A stretch of DNA of 64,000 nucleotides from Sphaerotilus natans (lineage in GTDB: Bacteria; Pseudomonadota; Gammaproteobacteria; Burkholderiales; Burkholderiaceae_C), in assembly GCF_900156335.1 (NCBI RefSeq), contig NZ_FTMZ01000018.1:33633-97632 (forward strand). The letters are read 5' to 3'. Numbering within the stretch: the stretch's first letter is position 1; the number at the start of each line of letters is the position of its first letter. Below the pieces are notes generated by a model that had not been told where the DNA came from, ran no database searches, and was given only the letters and a program-made list of their open reading frames with translations. This document shows, piece by piece, positions 28,760 through 38,858 of the stretch. A program made the translations under genes and the position numbers.

Positions 28760-29260
28760 TCAGGCGGGACGTGCGCCCATCACCACGATGCCGTCGGCAT
28801 CGGCGCAGATCCAGTCGCCGGGGCGCACCGTCACGCCCTGGATCTGCACCGGCTGGTCGAGCAGGCCGGGCTGGCGCCGTTCGGTGGGCAGCGGCATCGG
28901 CGCCAGCGCACGGATGCCGACATCGCAGACCGCCAGCTCGGCGACATCGCGCACGCAGCCGTCGACGATGACGCCGGCCCAGCCGTTGCGCGCCGCCGCC
29001 GCGCCGATGTTGCCGCCCACCAGCGCGCGGCGCAGCGAGCCCGCGCCATCGACCACCAGCACCCGGCCCTCGCCCGGCCCCTCCAGCAGCGCCTTGACCG
29101 AGGTGTTGTCCTCGAAGCACTTGACGGTGACCGCGGTGCCGCTGAACGCGACGCGGCCGCCGAACTCGCGGAACACCGGCGGCAGCACGCGGAAGTCGCC
29201 GCTGGTGTCGCCCTTGAAGCGGTCGCACAGGTCGCAGGTCGGAATCAGGTCGGTCGTCAC
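28760..29260 (-). CDS. rraA: RraA-family protein (RNase E regulator / HMG aldolase fold)
   Basis: The 166-residue protein has the RraA core GGNIGAAAARNGWAGVIVDG, followed by CVRDVAEL and DWICADADGIVVM. In E. coli RraA binds and inhibits RNase E, whereas related enzymes are divalent-metal 4-hydroxy-4-methyl-2-oxoglutarate or oxaloacetate aldolases. The substrate-loop residues RD and the following acidic positions are kept, so the aldolase function is possible. It lies between the HDOD gene and dsbD on the same strand. Confidence 0.9.
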   Translation of the reverse strand: MTTDLIPTCDLCDRFKGDTSGDFRVLPPVFREFGGRVAFSGTAVTVKCFEDNTSVKALLEGPGEGRVLVVDGAGSLRRALVGGNIGAAAARNGWAGVIVDGCVRDVAELAVCDVGIRALAPMPLPTERRQPGLLDQPVQIQGVTVRPGDWICADADGIVVMGARPA

Positions 29261-29376
29261 GGAAGCTCTCCTCTCGGTTCAAAGGTCCGCGACGATGCCA
29301 CGCCGGGCTGACGGCACCCTGGCGCAGCGTCAGCCCGGCGTCAGGTCGAATATCGCCGCGTCAGTGGATGCGCGGA

Positions 29377-31269
29377 TCAGCGGATGCCGGCAGCCTCCAG
29401 GCTGGCGAGAAAGGCGTCGGCCTTCTGGAAGCCGATCACCCGGCGCTCGGACTGCTCGCGCCCGGCCGCATCGAAGAACAGGATGGCCGGCGGCCCGAAC
29501 AGGCCGAAGCGGCGCAGCAGCTCGCGGTCGTCGGCGTTGTTGGCGGTCACGTCGACCTGCAGCAGCAGCACGCCGGCCAGGCGCTCGCGCACCCGCGGGT
29601 CGGTGAAGGTGTAGCGCTCCATTTCCTTGCAGGACACGCACCAGTCGGCATAGAAGTCGAACATCACCGGTCGGCCGGCCTCGCGCACCGCCGTCTCCAG
29701 CTCGGCCAGCGTGCGCACCCGGCGGAAATGCACCGGCTCGCCAGCCGGTGCGCCGCCCAGGCCCAGGTTCACGCCCAGATGCGCCAGCGGCGCCAGCGCA
29801 TCGCGCCCGCCGCTGGCCGCGCCACCCCACTGCGCCAGCGCCAGCAGCGCGCAGACCAGCGCCAGCGCGCGCACCGCCAGACCGCCGGCGCCAGGCCGGG
29901 CCGCCCGCCACAGCACCGCAGCCAGCGCCAGCGCCAGCGCGCCCCAGCCGATCATCGCCACCACCGCCGGCAGCAGCGGCAGCACCATCCACAGCGCCAC
30001 GCCCAGCAGCAGCACGCCGAAGACATGCTTGACCGACGCCATCCAGGCCCCCGCCTTCGGCAGCAGCGATCCGGCCGACAGGCCCACCAACAGCAGCGGC
30101 ACGCTCATGCCGATCGCCATCGAGAACAGCGCCAGCCCGCCCAGCACCACATCGCCGGTGCGGCTGATGTAGACCAGCGCGCCGGCCAGCGGCGCGGCCA
30201 CGCAGGGCCCGACGATCAGCGCCGACAGCCCGCCCAGCAGGAAGACGCCGCCATGGCGCCCGCCGCGCAGGCCGCTGCCGGCCTGGCTGAGACGCGACTG
30301 CAGCGCCGCCGGCATCTGCAGTTCGTAGAGCCCGAACATCGACAGCGACAGCAGCACCAGCAGCAGCGCGAAGCCGCCCAGCACCGCGGGCGTCTGCAGC
30401 GCCGCGGCCAGCCCTTCGCCGGCCAGGCCGGCCGCCACGCCGAAGGCGGTGTAGACCAGCGCCATGCCCAGCGCGTAGGCCAGCGACAGGCCCAGGCCGC
30501 GCGCACGCGACACCGGCTCGCCCTGCCCGACGATGATCGACGACAGGATCGGCACCATCGGCAGCACGCAGGGCGTGAAGGACAGCAGCAGGCCGGCCAG
30601 CGCGAACACCGCCGCCACCGTCAGCAGGCTGCCCGAGCCCAGCGCGGCGGCGAAGCGGTCGCCGATCGCGCCACCCACGCCCTCCGGCGGCGCCGTGTCC
30701 TCCAGCGGCACCAGCGCCCCGCCCTCCTGCTCCGGCTGCAGCCGCACCGCCAGCGCCTGCAGACCGGCCGCACCGCCGTCCTTCAGCTCCAGCTGCAGGA
30801 TCTGGCGCCGCGGCGGATAGCACAGGCCCTTGTCGGCGCAGCCCTGGCTGCCGAGCGTGATCCGCACCGGCCCGCCCGGCGCAGCGCGTGCCGCCTCCAG
30901 CAGCGGCCCCAGATCGACGCTGAAGGCCAGCCGGTCGTGGTAGACCGCCATGTCTTTCTGGAAGGTCTCGTCGTACTTGCGATCGCCCGGCGGCAGCGGC
31001 ACGCCCGCCAGCGCCAGCCCGGCCGGCGCGGACTGCAGCTCCAGCCGCTCGCGGTACAGGTAGTAGCCGGGCGCGATGGTGTAGCGCACCCCCAGCGTGC
31101 GTGCGTCGAGCAGCTCGGCCTCGAGGCGGAAGGCGCGGTCAGGCTCGAGAAAATCCTCGGCGCGCACCAGCGCGGGCAGCAGCAGCGCCAGCCCGAGCAG
31201 CGCGGACAGCAGCACGCGCAGCGGCAGACGGAAAAGCATCAGGTCACGCATGGACAGGAACGGGGGCAT
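29377..31269 (-). CDS. dsbD: Thiol:disulfide interchange protein DsbD
   Basis: DsbD carries electrons from cytoplasmic thioredoxin to the periplasm. All three redox parts are visible in the 630-residue product: an N-terminal immunoglobulin-like domain with CADKGLCYPP after a signal peptide, a membrane domain with FTPCVLPMVPILSS and GPCVAAPLAGALVYI, and a C-terminal thioredoxin-like domain with FDFYADWCVSCKEME. The start at 31269 gives MPPFLSMRDLM; the internal methionine at 31251 is also possible. No cytochrome c maturation genes adjoin it. Confidence 0.95.
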   Translation of the reverse strand: MPPFLSMRDLMLFRLPLRVLLSALLGLALLLPALVRAEDFLEPDRAFRLEAELLDARTLGVRYTIAPGYYLYRERLELQSAPAGLALAGVPLPPGDRKYDETFQKDMAVYHDRLAFSVDLGPLLEAARAAPGGPVRITLGSQGCADKGLCYPPRRQILQLELKDGGAAGLQALAVRLQPEQEGGALVPLEDTAPPEGVGGAIGDRFAAALGSGSLLTVAAVFALAGLLLSFTPCVLPMVPILSSIIVGQGEPVSRARGLGLSLAYALGMALVYTAFGVAAGLAGEGLAAALQTPAVLGGFALLLVLLSLSMFGLYELQMPAALQSRLSQAGSGLRGGRHGGVFLLGGLSALIVGPCVAAPLAGALVYISRTGDVVLGGLALFSMAIGMSVPLLLVGLSAGSLLPKAGAWMASVKHVFGVLLLGVALWMVLPLLPAVVAMIGWGALALALAAVLWRAARPGAGGLAVRALALVCALLALAQWGGAASGGRDALAPLAHLGVNLGLGGAPAGEPVHFRRVRTLAELETAVREAGRPVMFDFYADWCVSCKEMERYTFTDPRVRERLAGVLLLQVDVTANNADDRELLRRFGLFGPPAILFFDAAGREQSERRVIGFQKADAFLASLEAAGIR

Positions 31270-31325
31270 GAACAGGGCATGAAACGGGACACGGCCCGCA
31301 GTGTGCCCGGGAATGCACGCTCAGC

Positions 31326-31349
31326 CCATGAAGGGATCCATGAAGGGAT
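31326..31349. repeat. Two tandem 12-bp direct repeats
   Basis: CCATGAAGGGAT occurs twice without a gap (31326-31337 and 31338-31349) in the 277-base space between the divergent dsbD and the first Roadblock-like gene. The rest of this gap is relatively AT-rich and probably holds both promoters. It may be an operator pair or slippage. Confidence 0.45.
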
Positions 31350-31546
31350 ATGTCCTCTACACCATCCCGAACGGGGTACCGGCGATTTTTTGTTCCCAAT
31401 CGAATCATGCGAAGTCAAGAGGCCGACGCAACACAAAAGATTGCATCATGAACTTTCACTCGGAATCAGCCAGCACAAGGTTTCAGGCACTAAAGTAGCG
31501 CCGTGCCGAAATCATCCATCGGACCCGAAAGACCCCCGAGAAGAAC

Positions 31547-32926
31547 ATGCTCAAGAGCCTCTTTGGCGACCTCACTCCGCTGCGCGAGGCGGTCAGTCGC
31601 GCCAGTCGCCACAAGGACGACCCGGCGCCTGACGACCGTCACGACGCGGACTTCATCTCGACGACCATCATGGATGTGGCCGACGAGCAGGACTGCATGC
31701 CCGCCGCCCCCCCTGCGGTCGACCCGCACCGCGACGAGCTGCTGGTCAAGGGCTCGCCCGCGCAGGCGATGCGCACCCATTTCGCCGGCAGCCGCAAGGA
31801 CACCTTCGTCCGGCAGAAGCTCATCACCATCTGCGACCCGTCCCACATGTGGGCCGCGGCCGTCATCCGTGCGCTGGCCGATGCCAGCGGTCAGCCGATC
31901 GAGCGGCTGCACATGCGCGACCAGACCAGCCTGGCGCCGCTGGCCGACATCGAGCGCACCACGCTGCCGCGCCGCACCGACGACACGCTGAAGATCTACT
32001 ACGCCGACATCCAGGCCGAGGGCCGCGATGCCGCCGAGGTGCAGATCGCGCTGATGGAGCGCTCCGACCTGTCGGTGGTGATCATCGGCCCGATGGCGCC
32101 GGCCGACATCGCCTCGATGCTCGAGGACATCCGCCAGGCCACCCACAGCCTGCACTGGCAGTGCCGCAACCTGCTGTTCATGCTGCCGGTCAGCTCAGGC
32201 GCGCTGATGCAGCGCATCCAGCAGCTCGACTGGCCCGACCAGGTGCGGGTCGAGGCGATCTGCGAATCGCTCACCAGCGCCAGCGTGGTCTGGAACCGCA
32301 TGCTCGCGCACTGGCAGAAGCTGCGCACCGAGCAGGCCACGCCCAGTTCGCCAGCGCCGCTGACCAGCCCCAGCGCGCCGATGCCGCTGCCCGAGTCGGC
32401 GCCGGTCGTGTCCTCGCCCACGCCCTCGATGGTGTTCGTCGGCCAGGCGCCGACCACGCTGATGTCGCCGCTGTCGCCACCACCGGCCGCGCCGGTCAGC
32501 GACTTCGGTCCGGTCAGCGCGCCGATGAGCCTGCAGTCGGGCATCGAGCCGCGCATCGACGCCCGGCGCGCCCGCGCGGTGCTCGACGAGCTGACCGTGC
32601 TCGACGGGCTGATCTTCGTCGCGCTGGTCAACGGCGCCACCGGCGCGGTGGTGGCCTGCCCCGCGCCCGGCCCCGACATCGACCGCGCCGCGCTGGCCGC
32701 CTCCGAGATCTGGAAGACGCATCGGCGCACGCTGCGCCAGCTCGGCCACTCGCGCCCGGGCGACCCGCTCGAGGAAATCCTGGTGACCGCCGGCAGCCGC
32801 TACCACATCCTGCGCACGCTGCGCGCCCATCCCGATCTGTTCATCCTGTCGGTGCTCGACAAGCTGCGCAGCAATCTCGCGATGACACGCTACCGCATCA
32901 TGGAGGCCCAGCAGGTGCTGGTGTGA
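31547..32926 (+). CDS. Uncharacterised protein A of a Roadblock-like family
   Basis: The 459-residue protein has no family I can name. The N-terminal half contains ADASGQPIERLHMRDQ, LKIYYADIQAEG and LHWQCRNLLFMLPVSSGAL, all of which recur in modified form in the paralogue at 38859. A proline-rich linker of about 80 residues follows. The last 120 residues, from about 340 (VLDELTVLDGLIFVALVNGA), look like a Roadblock/LC7-type domain. It overlaps the next gene by 4 bases (GTGA). It is preceded by GAGAAG. Roadblock domains usually bind small GTPases; none is encoded nearby. Confidence 0.72.
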   Translation: MLKSLFGDLTPLREAVSRASRHKDDPAPDDRHDADFISTTIMDVADEQDCMPAAPPAVDPHRDELLVKGSPAQAMRTHFAGSRKDTFVRQKLITICDPSHMWAAAVIRALADASGQPIERLHMRDQTSLAPLADIERTTLPRRTDDTLKIYYADIQAEGRDAAEVQIALMERSDLSVVIIGPMAPADIASMLEDIRQATHSLHWQCRNLLFMLPVSSGALMQRIQQLDWPDQVRVEAICESLTSASVVWNRMLAHWQKLRTEQATPSSPAPLTSPSAPMPLPESAPVVSSPTPSMVFVGQAPTTLMSPLSPPPAAPVSDFGPVSAPMSLQSGIEPRIDARRARAVLDELTVLDGLIFVALVNGATGAVVACPAPGPDIDRAALAASEIWKTHRRTLRQLGHSRPGDPLEEILVTAGSRYHILRTLRAHPDLFILSVLDKLRSNLAMTRYRIMEAQQVLV

Positions 32927-34047
32927 GGTCGGTGCGACGCGAACTGCGCACCGGGGCCGCGCAGCCGGAGGCCCCGCCGCTCGGCAGCCTGTTCTCCCGC
33001 GAGGCCCCGACGCCGGGCGACTGCCTGGTGGCCTGGGATCCGCACGGCAGCTGGCCCGGCTTCAGCCTGCCAGCCCTGGCCCACGGCGCCGGCGCCAGCC
33101 TGTCCGAGGTGGTGCTGCTGCACGAGAGCCAGCCCGAGACGCCGCTGGCCCTGCTGCGTGGCACCGTGCTGCCGACGCCGGAAGGCACCTGGCTGGGCGT
33201 GCTGCAGGTCGAGGCCTCGCCCGAGGACGCCCGCGCGCTCGGCCTGGTGCTGGATCTGCTGGCGCGCGCCGGCACCGCGCTGGTGCTGGCCGGCTCCCGC
33301 CGTGACAAGGACCTGGTGCGGCGCATCCGCGAAGGCCTGCGCCCCGACCACTGGCGCGGCCCGGTGCTGCAGATGCTGGTGCCGACCGAGCCTCCCGGCC
33401 GCGGCGAGCCGCTGCGCCAGGCGCTGTGGCCGCGCGGCCTGACGGTCCGGGTGATCGAGCACCCCGGCAGCAGCGCCGATCCGGACTGGACCCGCCTGCT
33501 GCTCGCCCGGCTGCGCGCCACGACCGACACCCCCGCGCCCCCCCGAATGACCGCCTTTCCCGTCCAGACCGCCCCCGCCGACTCCACCGCTTCCGCAGCG
33601 CCGATCGCGACGCCCGAGCTGCCGCCGCTGGCCGACGAGGAGCCGCTGCATGACGACGATCCGGCCGGATCGCTCGATTTCTCGCGCGTGGAGCGCCTGC
33701 TGGAGCTGGCGGCGATGGGCCCGGGCGTGCTCGCTGCCGCGCTGGTGGACGTCGGCTCGGCCGAGCTGCTGTCGCTGCAGGCCCTCACAGAGCGCGCCGC
33801 GGATCGGGCCGAGCGGGCTGCCCGTCAGGGCTGCGCGATGTGGCGGACCGGTCTGACGCCGGACGAGCCGGCGCAGGAAGCGCAGGCGCTGCAGGAGCTG
33901 CTCTGGTCCGATGCCGAGCATCACCATCTGCTGCTGCCGATGCCGCAGCGCGCCGACCTGCTGCTGCTGGTGTGCATCGACCGACAGTTCGGCGATCTGT
34001 CGGCTTCGCGCTGGCAGGCGGCGGTGGCGCGCCATCAGGGCTGCTGA
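32923..34047 (+). CDS. Uncharacterised protein B, partner of protein A
   Basis: The 374-residue product begins at a GTG that overlaps the upstream stop (GTGTGA), so it is translationally coupled to protein A. The N-terminal half (DCLVAWDPHGSWPGFSLPAL, GTWLGVLQVEASPEDARALG) is unlike A. A proline/alanine-rich linker leads to a C-terminal Roadblock-like segment (VERLLELAAMGPGVLAAALV to LLLPMPQRADLLLLVCID). The two may form a heteromeric complex. nadA follows 56 bases later on the same strand, so the three genes may share a transcript. Function unknown. Confidence 0.68.
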   Translation: MRSVRRELRTGAAQPEAPPLGSLFSREAPTPGDCLVAWDPHGSWPGFSLPALAHGAGASLSEVVLLHESQPETPLALLRGTVLPTPEGTWLGVLQVEASPEDARALGLVLDLLARAGTALVLAGSRRDKDLVRRIREGLRPDHWRGPVLQMLVPTEPPGRGEPLRQALWPRGLTVRVIEHPGSSADPDWTRLLLARLRATTDTPAPPRMTAFPVQTAPADSTASAAPIATPELPPLADEEPLHDDDPAGSLDFSRVERLLELAAMGPGVLAAALVDVGSAELLSLQALTERAADRAERAARQGCAMWRTGLTPDEPAQEAQALQELLWSDAEHHHLLLPMPQRADLLLLVCIDRQFGDLSASRWQAAVARHQGC

Positions 34048-34103
34048 GTCTCCTGTCGAGTCTCGGCTAGGATCGCGCTCCAGAACGACGACCCAGACCG
34101 ACC

Positions 34104-35216
34104 ATGACCGGACTCCCATTCGACTACACCCGCCAGGACGCCAGCGGCCAGAGCTGCACCGCGCTGGCCTGGGCCAAGGCCCCCAAGCCGCTGACCCGCG
34201 ACGAGCGCGCGACCCTGAAGGAGCGTGCCCGCACGCTGCTGAAGGAGCGCGGCGCGGTGCTGGTCGCGCACTACTACGTCGACGGCGACCTGCAGGACCT
34301 GGCGGTCGAGACCGGCGGCTGCGTCTCCGACTCGCTCGAGATGGCACGCTTCGGCCGCGACCATGCCGCGCAGACCCTGATCGTGGCCGGCGTGCGCTTC
34401 ATGGGCGAGAGCGCCAAGATCCTCAGCCCCGAGAAGCGGGTGCTGATGCCCGACCTGGACGCGACCTGCTCGCTCGACCTGGGCTGCCCGGCCGACCAGT
34501 TCGCCGCCTTCTGCGACGCGCATCCGGACCGCACCGTGGTGGTCTACGCCAACACCAGCGCCGCGGTGAAGGCTCGCGCCGACTGGATGGTCACCAGCTC
34601 CTGCGCGCTGTCCATCGTCGGCCACCTGCATGCGCAGGGCAAGAAGATCCTCTGGGCGCCGGACCGCCACCTCGGCAGCTATGTGCAGCGCCAGACCGGC
34701 GCCGACATGCTGATGTGGAGCGGCGACTGCATCGTGCACAACGAGTTCAAGGGCACCGAGCTGGAGCTGCTGCGCCAGGCGCATCCGCAGGCCAAGGTGC
34801 TGGTGCACCCCGAGTCGCCGCAGAGCGTCGTCGAGCAGGCCGACGTGGTCGGCTCGACCGCGCAGCTGCTCAAGGCCGTCATCGAGATGGACGCGCCCGA
34901 GTTCATCGTCGCCACCGACAACGGCATGTTCCACCGCATGCGCCAGGCCGCGCCGGACAAGGTGCTGATCGAGGCACCGACCGCCGGCAACAGCGCCACC
35001 TGCAAGAGCTGCGCGCACTGCCCGTGGATGGCGATGAACGCGCTGCAGGGCGTGATCGACTGCCTGGAGCAGGGCAGCGGCGAGATCCAGGTCGACGAGC
35101 CGGTGCGCTCGCAGGCCCTGGGCTGCATCGACCGCATGCTCGACTTCGTCAAGGCCCATCCGGCGGCCATCGCCAAGCCGGCCCAGGGCTTCGTGCCGAA
35201 CATCGGCGCGGCCTGA
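34104..35216 (+). CDS. nadA: Quinolinate synthase NadA
   Basis: NadA condenses iminoaspartate with dihydroxyacetone phosphate to quinolinate, using a [4Fe-4S] cluster. The 370-residue enzyme has the characteristic segments [34 protein letters not shown], and cysteines in [22 protein letters not shown] and [13 protein letters not shown]. It is the long (CxxC-x-x-C ending) form seen in proteobacteria. nadB is 1.8 kb further on in the opposite direction and the NadC-SerB fusion lies 6 kb upstream, so the de novo NAD pathway is complete in this region. Confidence 0.97.
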   Translation: MTGLPFDYTRQDASGQSCTALAWAKAPKPLTRDERATLKERARTLLKERGAVLVAHYYVDGDLQDLAVETGGCVSDSLEMARFGRDHAAQTLIVAGVRFMGESAKILSPEKRVLMPDLDATCSLDLGCPADQFAAFCDAHPDRTVVVYANTSAAVKARADWMVTSSCALSIVGHLHAQGKKILWAPDRHLGSYVQRQTGADMLMWSGDCIVHNEFKGTELELLRQAHPQAKVLVHPESPQSVVEQADVVGSTAQLLKAVIEMDAPEFIVATDNGMFHRMRQAAPDKVLIEAPTAGNSATCKSCAHCPWMAMNALQGVIDCLEQGSGEIQVDEPVRSQALGCIDRMLDFVKAHPAAIAKPAQGFVPNIGAA

Positions 35217-35314
35217 GCGGGCGGCGCGGGCCGAGGCGGTTCAAGTCAGGTCCGGGCCGGGCCGATGAAGACGGATCCCGCATCCGACTTCACGACCCGA
35301 CCTCCGACCTGGCC

Positions 35315-35605
35315 ATGACGACGAACATCGACTTCACCTCGGTCCACAACCACTACGAGCGCCCGGTCTTCGACGCGGTCAGCCGACTGGCGCCGAACTA
35401 CCCCTACCTCGAGGCCGACGCGCTGCCCGACGTGGCCTGCGTCGCGCTCAACCGGCTGGGCTCGCGCTACATCCGCCACACGGTGGACCTGAACTTCTAC
35501 CTGACGGAGAAGGAACGCCTCGCGATCGAGCAGACGATCGGCGAGGCGGTGACCTACGCGTTCGAGTTCGTGCAGGCGCGCATCGCGATGCGCGCCCGCC
35601 GCTGA
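35315..35605 (+). CDS. ComFB-like small protein
   Basis: The 96-residue protein resembles ComFB: an N-terminal helix starting FTSVHNHYERPVFDAV, the short motif DVACVALNRLGSRYIRH and a C-terminal helical part. Bacillus ComFB lies in a competence operon, and ComFB-domain proteins have been reported as cyclic di-GMP receptors in other bacteria. The ATG at 35315 gives the expected length. It is downstream of nadA by about 100 bases on the same strand. No competence genes lie nearby. Confidence 0.8.
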   Translation: MTTNIDFTSVHNHYERPVFDAVSRLAPNYPYLEADALPDVACVALNRLGSRYIRHTVDLNFYLTEKERLAIEQTIGEAVTYAFEFVQARIAMRARR

Positions 35606-35627
35606 TCCGCGGCCGCGGTCTGGTCGT

Positions 35628-36917
35628 TCAGGCCGCAGCGCCCAGCGCGGCGCCGGCCGGCGGCTCGGCGGCATCGACATCGACCGCCACCGGACGGTGA
35701 CCGGCCGCGCCGTAGTGCGCGATGTAGACATAGCAGACCAGCGGCACCGCGAAGGACACCAGCAGGCCGACATGATCGGCCACCAGCGCCTGCAGCAGCG
35801 GCACGATCGCGCCACCGACGATGGCCATGCACAGCAGGCCCGAGCCCCGGCTGGTCAGCGCGCCCAGACCTTCCAGCGCCAGCGAGAAGATGGTCGGGAA
35901 CATCACCGCATTCATCAGGCCGGTGGCCAGCAGCAGCCACATCGCCGCCGGGCCGCCCAGCGCGATCGCCGCGCCGATCAGCACCACATTGGCCGCCGCC
36001 ACCAGCGCCAGCACGCGGCTGGCGCGGACGTGACGCATGATCGCGCTGCCGGCAAAGCGGCCCACCATCGCCGCGCCCCAGTACAGCGCCAGGTACTTGC
36101 CCGCCTGGACATGGTCCAGACCCGCGATCGCCGGATCGGCCATCAGGTTGATCAGGAAGCTGCCGATGCTGACCTCCGCGCCCACATAGGCAAAGATCGC
36201 CACCGCGCCCAGCACCAGATGGCGGTGCGCCGTCAGGCGGCCCCGCTCGGCGGCCGGCACATCGCTGTGGCTGGCCTGCTCGGCGGCGCGCTCGATCTCG
36301 CGGGCGTCCGGCAGGCGGAACATCGCCATCACCAGCGCCAGCACGAACAGCGCCGCGGCCAGGGCCTGATACGGACCCTGCACGCTGTCACCGCCCTGGG
36401 CCGCCGAGGCCGCCTGATCGGCCGCGCCCAGGATCAGCACCGCGCCCAGCAAGGGCCCCAGCGTCGCGCCCAGCGAGTTGAAGGCCTGCGTCAGGTTCAG
36501 CCGGCTCGAGGCCGTCTCCGGACGGCCCAGCAGCGTCACATAGGGATTGGCCGCCACCTGCAGCAGCGTGATGCCCGCGGCCAGCACGAACAGCGCACCC
36601 AGGAACAGCGGATACGAGCGCAGGCTCTCGGCCGGGCCGAACATCAGGCAGCCCACCGCGGCAATGCACAGCCCGGCGACGATGCCGCGCTGGTAGCCCA
36701 GGCGCTGCAGCAGCCGGCCCGCCGGCACCGAGACGATGAAATACGCGGCGAAGAAGCAGAACTGGATCAGCATCGCCTGCACATAGCTCAGCGAGAACAT
36801 CGCCTTCAGGTGCGGGATGAGGATGTCGTTCAGCGAGGTGATCAGACCCCACATGAAGAACAGCGAGGTCAGGACCGTCAGCGGTCGGGTGTGCGTTTGC
36901 GGGCGTGAGCTGGACAT
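35628..36917 (-). CDS. FucP/GluP-type sugar:H+ symporter (MFS)
   Basis: The 429-residue membrane protein has twelve predicted spans and the signatures of the FucP/glucose-galactose family: FFMWGLITSLNDILIPHLK in the first span, FFAAYFIVSVPAGRLLQRLG, and QVAANPYVTLLGRPETASSR. It should import a hexose such as fucose, glucose or galactose. It stands alone, convergent to the ComFB-like gene. Two GTTGAAC repeats upstream may bind its regulator. Confidence 0.9.
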   Translation of the reverse strand: MSSSRPQTHTRPLTVLTSLFFMWGLITSLNDILIPHLKAMFSLSYVQAMLIQFCFFAAYFIVSVPAGRLLQRLGYQRGIVAGLCIAAVGCLMFGPAESLRSYPLFLGALFVLAAGITLLQVAANPYVTLLGRPETASSRLNLTQAFNSLGATLGPLLGAVLILGAADQAASAAQGGDSVQGPYQALAAALFVLALVMAMFRLPDAREIERAAEQASHSDVPAAERGRLTAHRHLVLGAVAIFAYVGAEVSIGSFLINLMADPAIAGLDHVQAGKYLALYWGAAMVGRFAGSAIMRHVRASRVLALVAAANVVLIGAAIALGGPAAMWLLLATGLMNAVMFPTIFSLALEGLGALTSRGSGLLCMAIVGGAIVPLLQALVADHVGLLVSFAVPLVCYVYIAHYGAAGHRPVAVDVDAAEPPAGAALGAAA

Positions 36918-36991
36918 GAAGATCGTTCCGGCCCTGCACGGACGTGGCAGGGCCCAGCGGCTGAAAGAAAGAATTAAGATTCTAGCCGCTT

Positions 36992-37020
36992 GTTGAACTA
37001 AACATTAATACCCGTTGAAC
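36992..37020. promoter_or_regulatory. Direct repeats upstream of the sugar transporter (operator candidate)
   Basis: GTTGAAC occurs at 36992-36998 and 37014-37020, 22 bases apart, which is about two helical turns, in the AT-rich gap upstream of the transporter start. The minus-strand sequence between them contains TATTAAT, which could act as a -10 element. The regulator is unknown. Confidence 0.4.
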
Positions 37021-37036
37021 GCCTGATTTCAGTCGA

Positions 37037-38737
37037 TCATCCGCACAAGCCGGTCGCCGAGGGCGGGCGCGGCACCGAGGGCGACATCAGCCCCATGCCC
37101 AGCCCCGCCAGGCCGGCGCCGCGCCGGCTGCGCGCCGGGCGCACCAGCACGGTGGGGAAGCTCACCGGCAGCGGATCGGGAAAGTCTCGGCTGTAGTGCA
37201 GGCCGCGGCTTTCCTGGCGCATCAGCGCCGAGCGCACGATCAGCTCGGCGCAGTCGACCAGGTTGCGCAGCTCCAGCAGGTCGCGGTCGACGCGGAAGTT
37301 GGCGTAGTAGTCGTCGATCTCGTCGCGCAGCAGCTGGATGCGGTGCAGCGCGCGCTCCAGGCGCTTGGTGGTGCGCACGATGCCGACGTAGTTCCACATC
37401 AGCAGGCGCAGCTCGTCCCAGTTGTGGGCGATGACCACCTGCTCGTCGGCGTTGTGCACCTGGCTCTCGTCCCAGGCCGGCAGCTGCGGCTGCTCGGCGC
37501 GCGGCGAGGCGACGATGGTCTCGGCGCAGGTCTTGCCCAGCACCACGCACTCCAGCAGCGAGTTGCTCGCCAGCCGGTTGGCGCCGTGCAGGCCGGTGTA
37601 GGTGGTCTCGCCGACCGCGTAGAGGCCCGGCAGGTCGGTGCGGCCGTGCAGGTCGGTGACGACGCCGCCGCAGGTGTAGTGCGCCGCCGGCACCACCGGA
37701 ATCGGCTGGCGCGCGATGTCGATGCCCAGGGCCAGGCAGCGCGCGTGAATGGTCGGGAAATGCTCCTTCAGGAACTCCTCGCCCAGATGGGTCGCGTCCA
37801 GCCACACATGGTCCAGGCCGTGCTTCTTCATCTCGAAGTCGATCGCACGGGCGACGATGTCGCGCGGGGCCAGCTCGCCGCGGGCATCGTGCGCCGGCAT
37901 GAAGCGGGTGCCGTCGGGCAGCTTCAGGTGCGCGCCTTCGCCGCGCAGCGCCTCGGTGATCAGGAAGCTGCGGTCCTGCGGGTGGTAGAGGCAGGTCGGG
38001 TGGAACTGGATGAACTCCATGTTCGCGGCCCGGCAGCCCGCGCGCCAGGCCATCGCGATGCCGTCGCCGGTGGCGGTGTCGGGATTGCTGGTGTAGCGGT
38101 AGACCTTGCCGACGCCGCCGCTGGCCAGCACCACCGCGCGGGTGGCGATGGTCTCGACGCGCTGGCTGTCGATGTCGAGCACGTAGACGCCGTGGCAGCG
38201 GGGCGCGGCGTCGCTGTGCAGGTGGCGCGGGGTGATGACGTCGATCGCCATCCAGCGCTCGCGCAGCTCGATGTTGGGGTGGCGCGCCACCTCGGCCAGC
38301 AGCGCCTGGTGGATCGCGAAGCCGGTGGCATCGGCCGCATGCGCGATGCGGCGCACCGCGTGGCCGCCCTCGCGCGTCAGGTGCAGGCCCAGCGGGCCGT
38401 CCGGATCGGGCGAGAACGGCACGCCGCGCTCGACCAGCCACGCGACGGCCTCGGCGCTGCGCTCGGCGATGAAGCGCGCGGTGTGCTCGTCGACCAGGCC
38501 CGCGCCGGCGTCCTGGGTGTCGCGCACATGGCTGTCGATGCTGTCGTCGCGCCCCAGCACGCCGACGATGCCGCCCTGGGCCCAGGCGGTGGCCGCCTCG
38601 CCGAGCTGGCGCTTGGCCAGCACGATCACGCGATGCGTGGCGGCCAGATGCAGGGCCACCGTCAAGCCAGCCAGGCCGGCTCCGACGATCACGACAGGCA
38701 GCGCATCAGGTTCGGAAGTGAAAGAATTGGAAGGCAT
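37037..38737 (-). CDS. nadB: L-aspartate oxidase NadB
   Basis: NadB oxidises aspartate to iminoaspartate for quinolinate synthesis. The 566-residue flavoprotein has the FAD dinucleotide fold VVIVGAGLAGL near the N-terminus, TAWAQGGI, EFIQFHPTCLYHP, ITEALRGEGA, and the C-terminal flavin contact GLHGANRLASNSLLE. The ATG at 38737 (MPSNSFTSEP) is chosen, because upstream in-frame codons would add 41 residues before the FAD motif. The last 20 residues are a glycine/proline-rich extension. It is divergent from Roadblock-like protein C. Confidence 0.97.
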   Translation of the reverse strand: MPSNSFTSEPDALPVVIVGAGLAGLTVALHLAATHRVIVLAKRQLGEAATAWAQGGIVGVLGRDDSIDSHVRDTQDAGAGLVDEHTARFIAERSAEAVAWLVERGVPFSPDPDGPLGLHLTREGGHAVRRIAHAADATGFAIHQALLAEVARHPNIELRERWMAIDVITPRHLHSDAAPRCHGVYVLDIDSQRVETIATRAVVLASGGVGKVYRYTSNPDTATGDGIAMAWRAGCRAANMEFIQFHPTCLYHPQDRSFLITEALRGEGAHLKLPDGTRFMPAHDARGELAPRDIVARAIDFEMKKHGLDHVWLDATHLGEEFLKEHFPTIHARCLALGIDIARQPIPVVPAAHYTCGGVVTDLHGRTDLPGLYAVGETTYTGLHGANRLASNSLLECVVLGKTCAETIVASPRAEQPQLPAWDESQVHNADEQVVIAHNWDELRLLMWNYVGIVRTTKRLERALHRIQLLRDEIDDYYANFRVDRDLLELRNLVDCAELIVRSALMRQESRGLHYSRDFPDPLPVSFPTVLVRPARSRRGAGLAGLGMGLMSPSVPRPPSATGLCG

Positions 38738-38858
38738 GCTGGCGCACGATATGAAATCAAGGCCCGGATGATAGGATGAGACGCGATCGTTCCACGCCGG
38801 CTCCTCCGCTTGTCCCGGCCGCGTGCCGCCACAGCGTTCCCTCCAGGAGACACCGGCC

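Noticed and set aside
29368..31632. A 754-codon frame rich in glutamine and arginine antisense to dsbD
   Set aside because: Composition is an artefact of alanine/leucine-rich DsbD read backwards.
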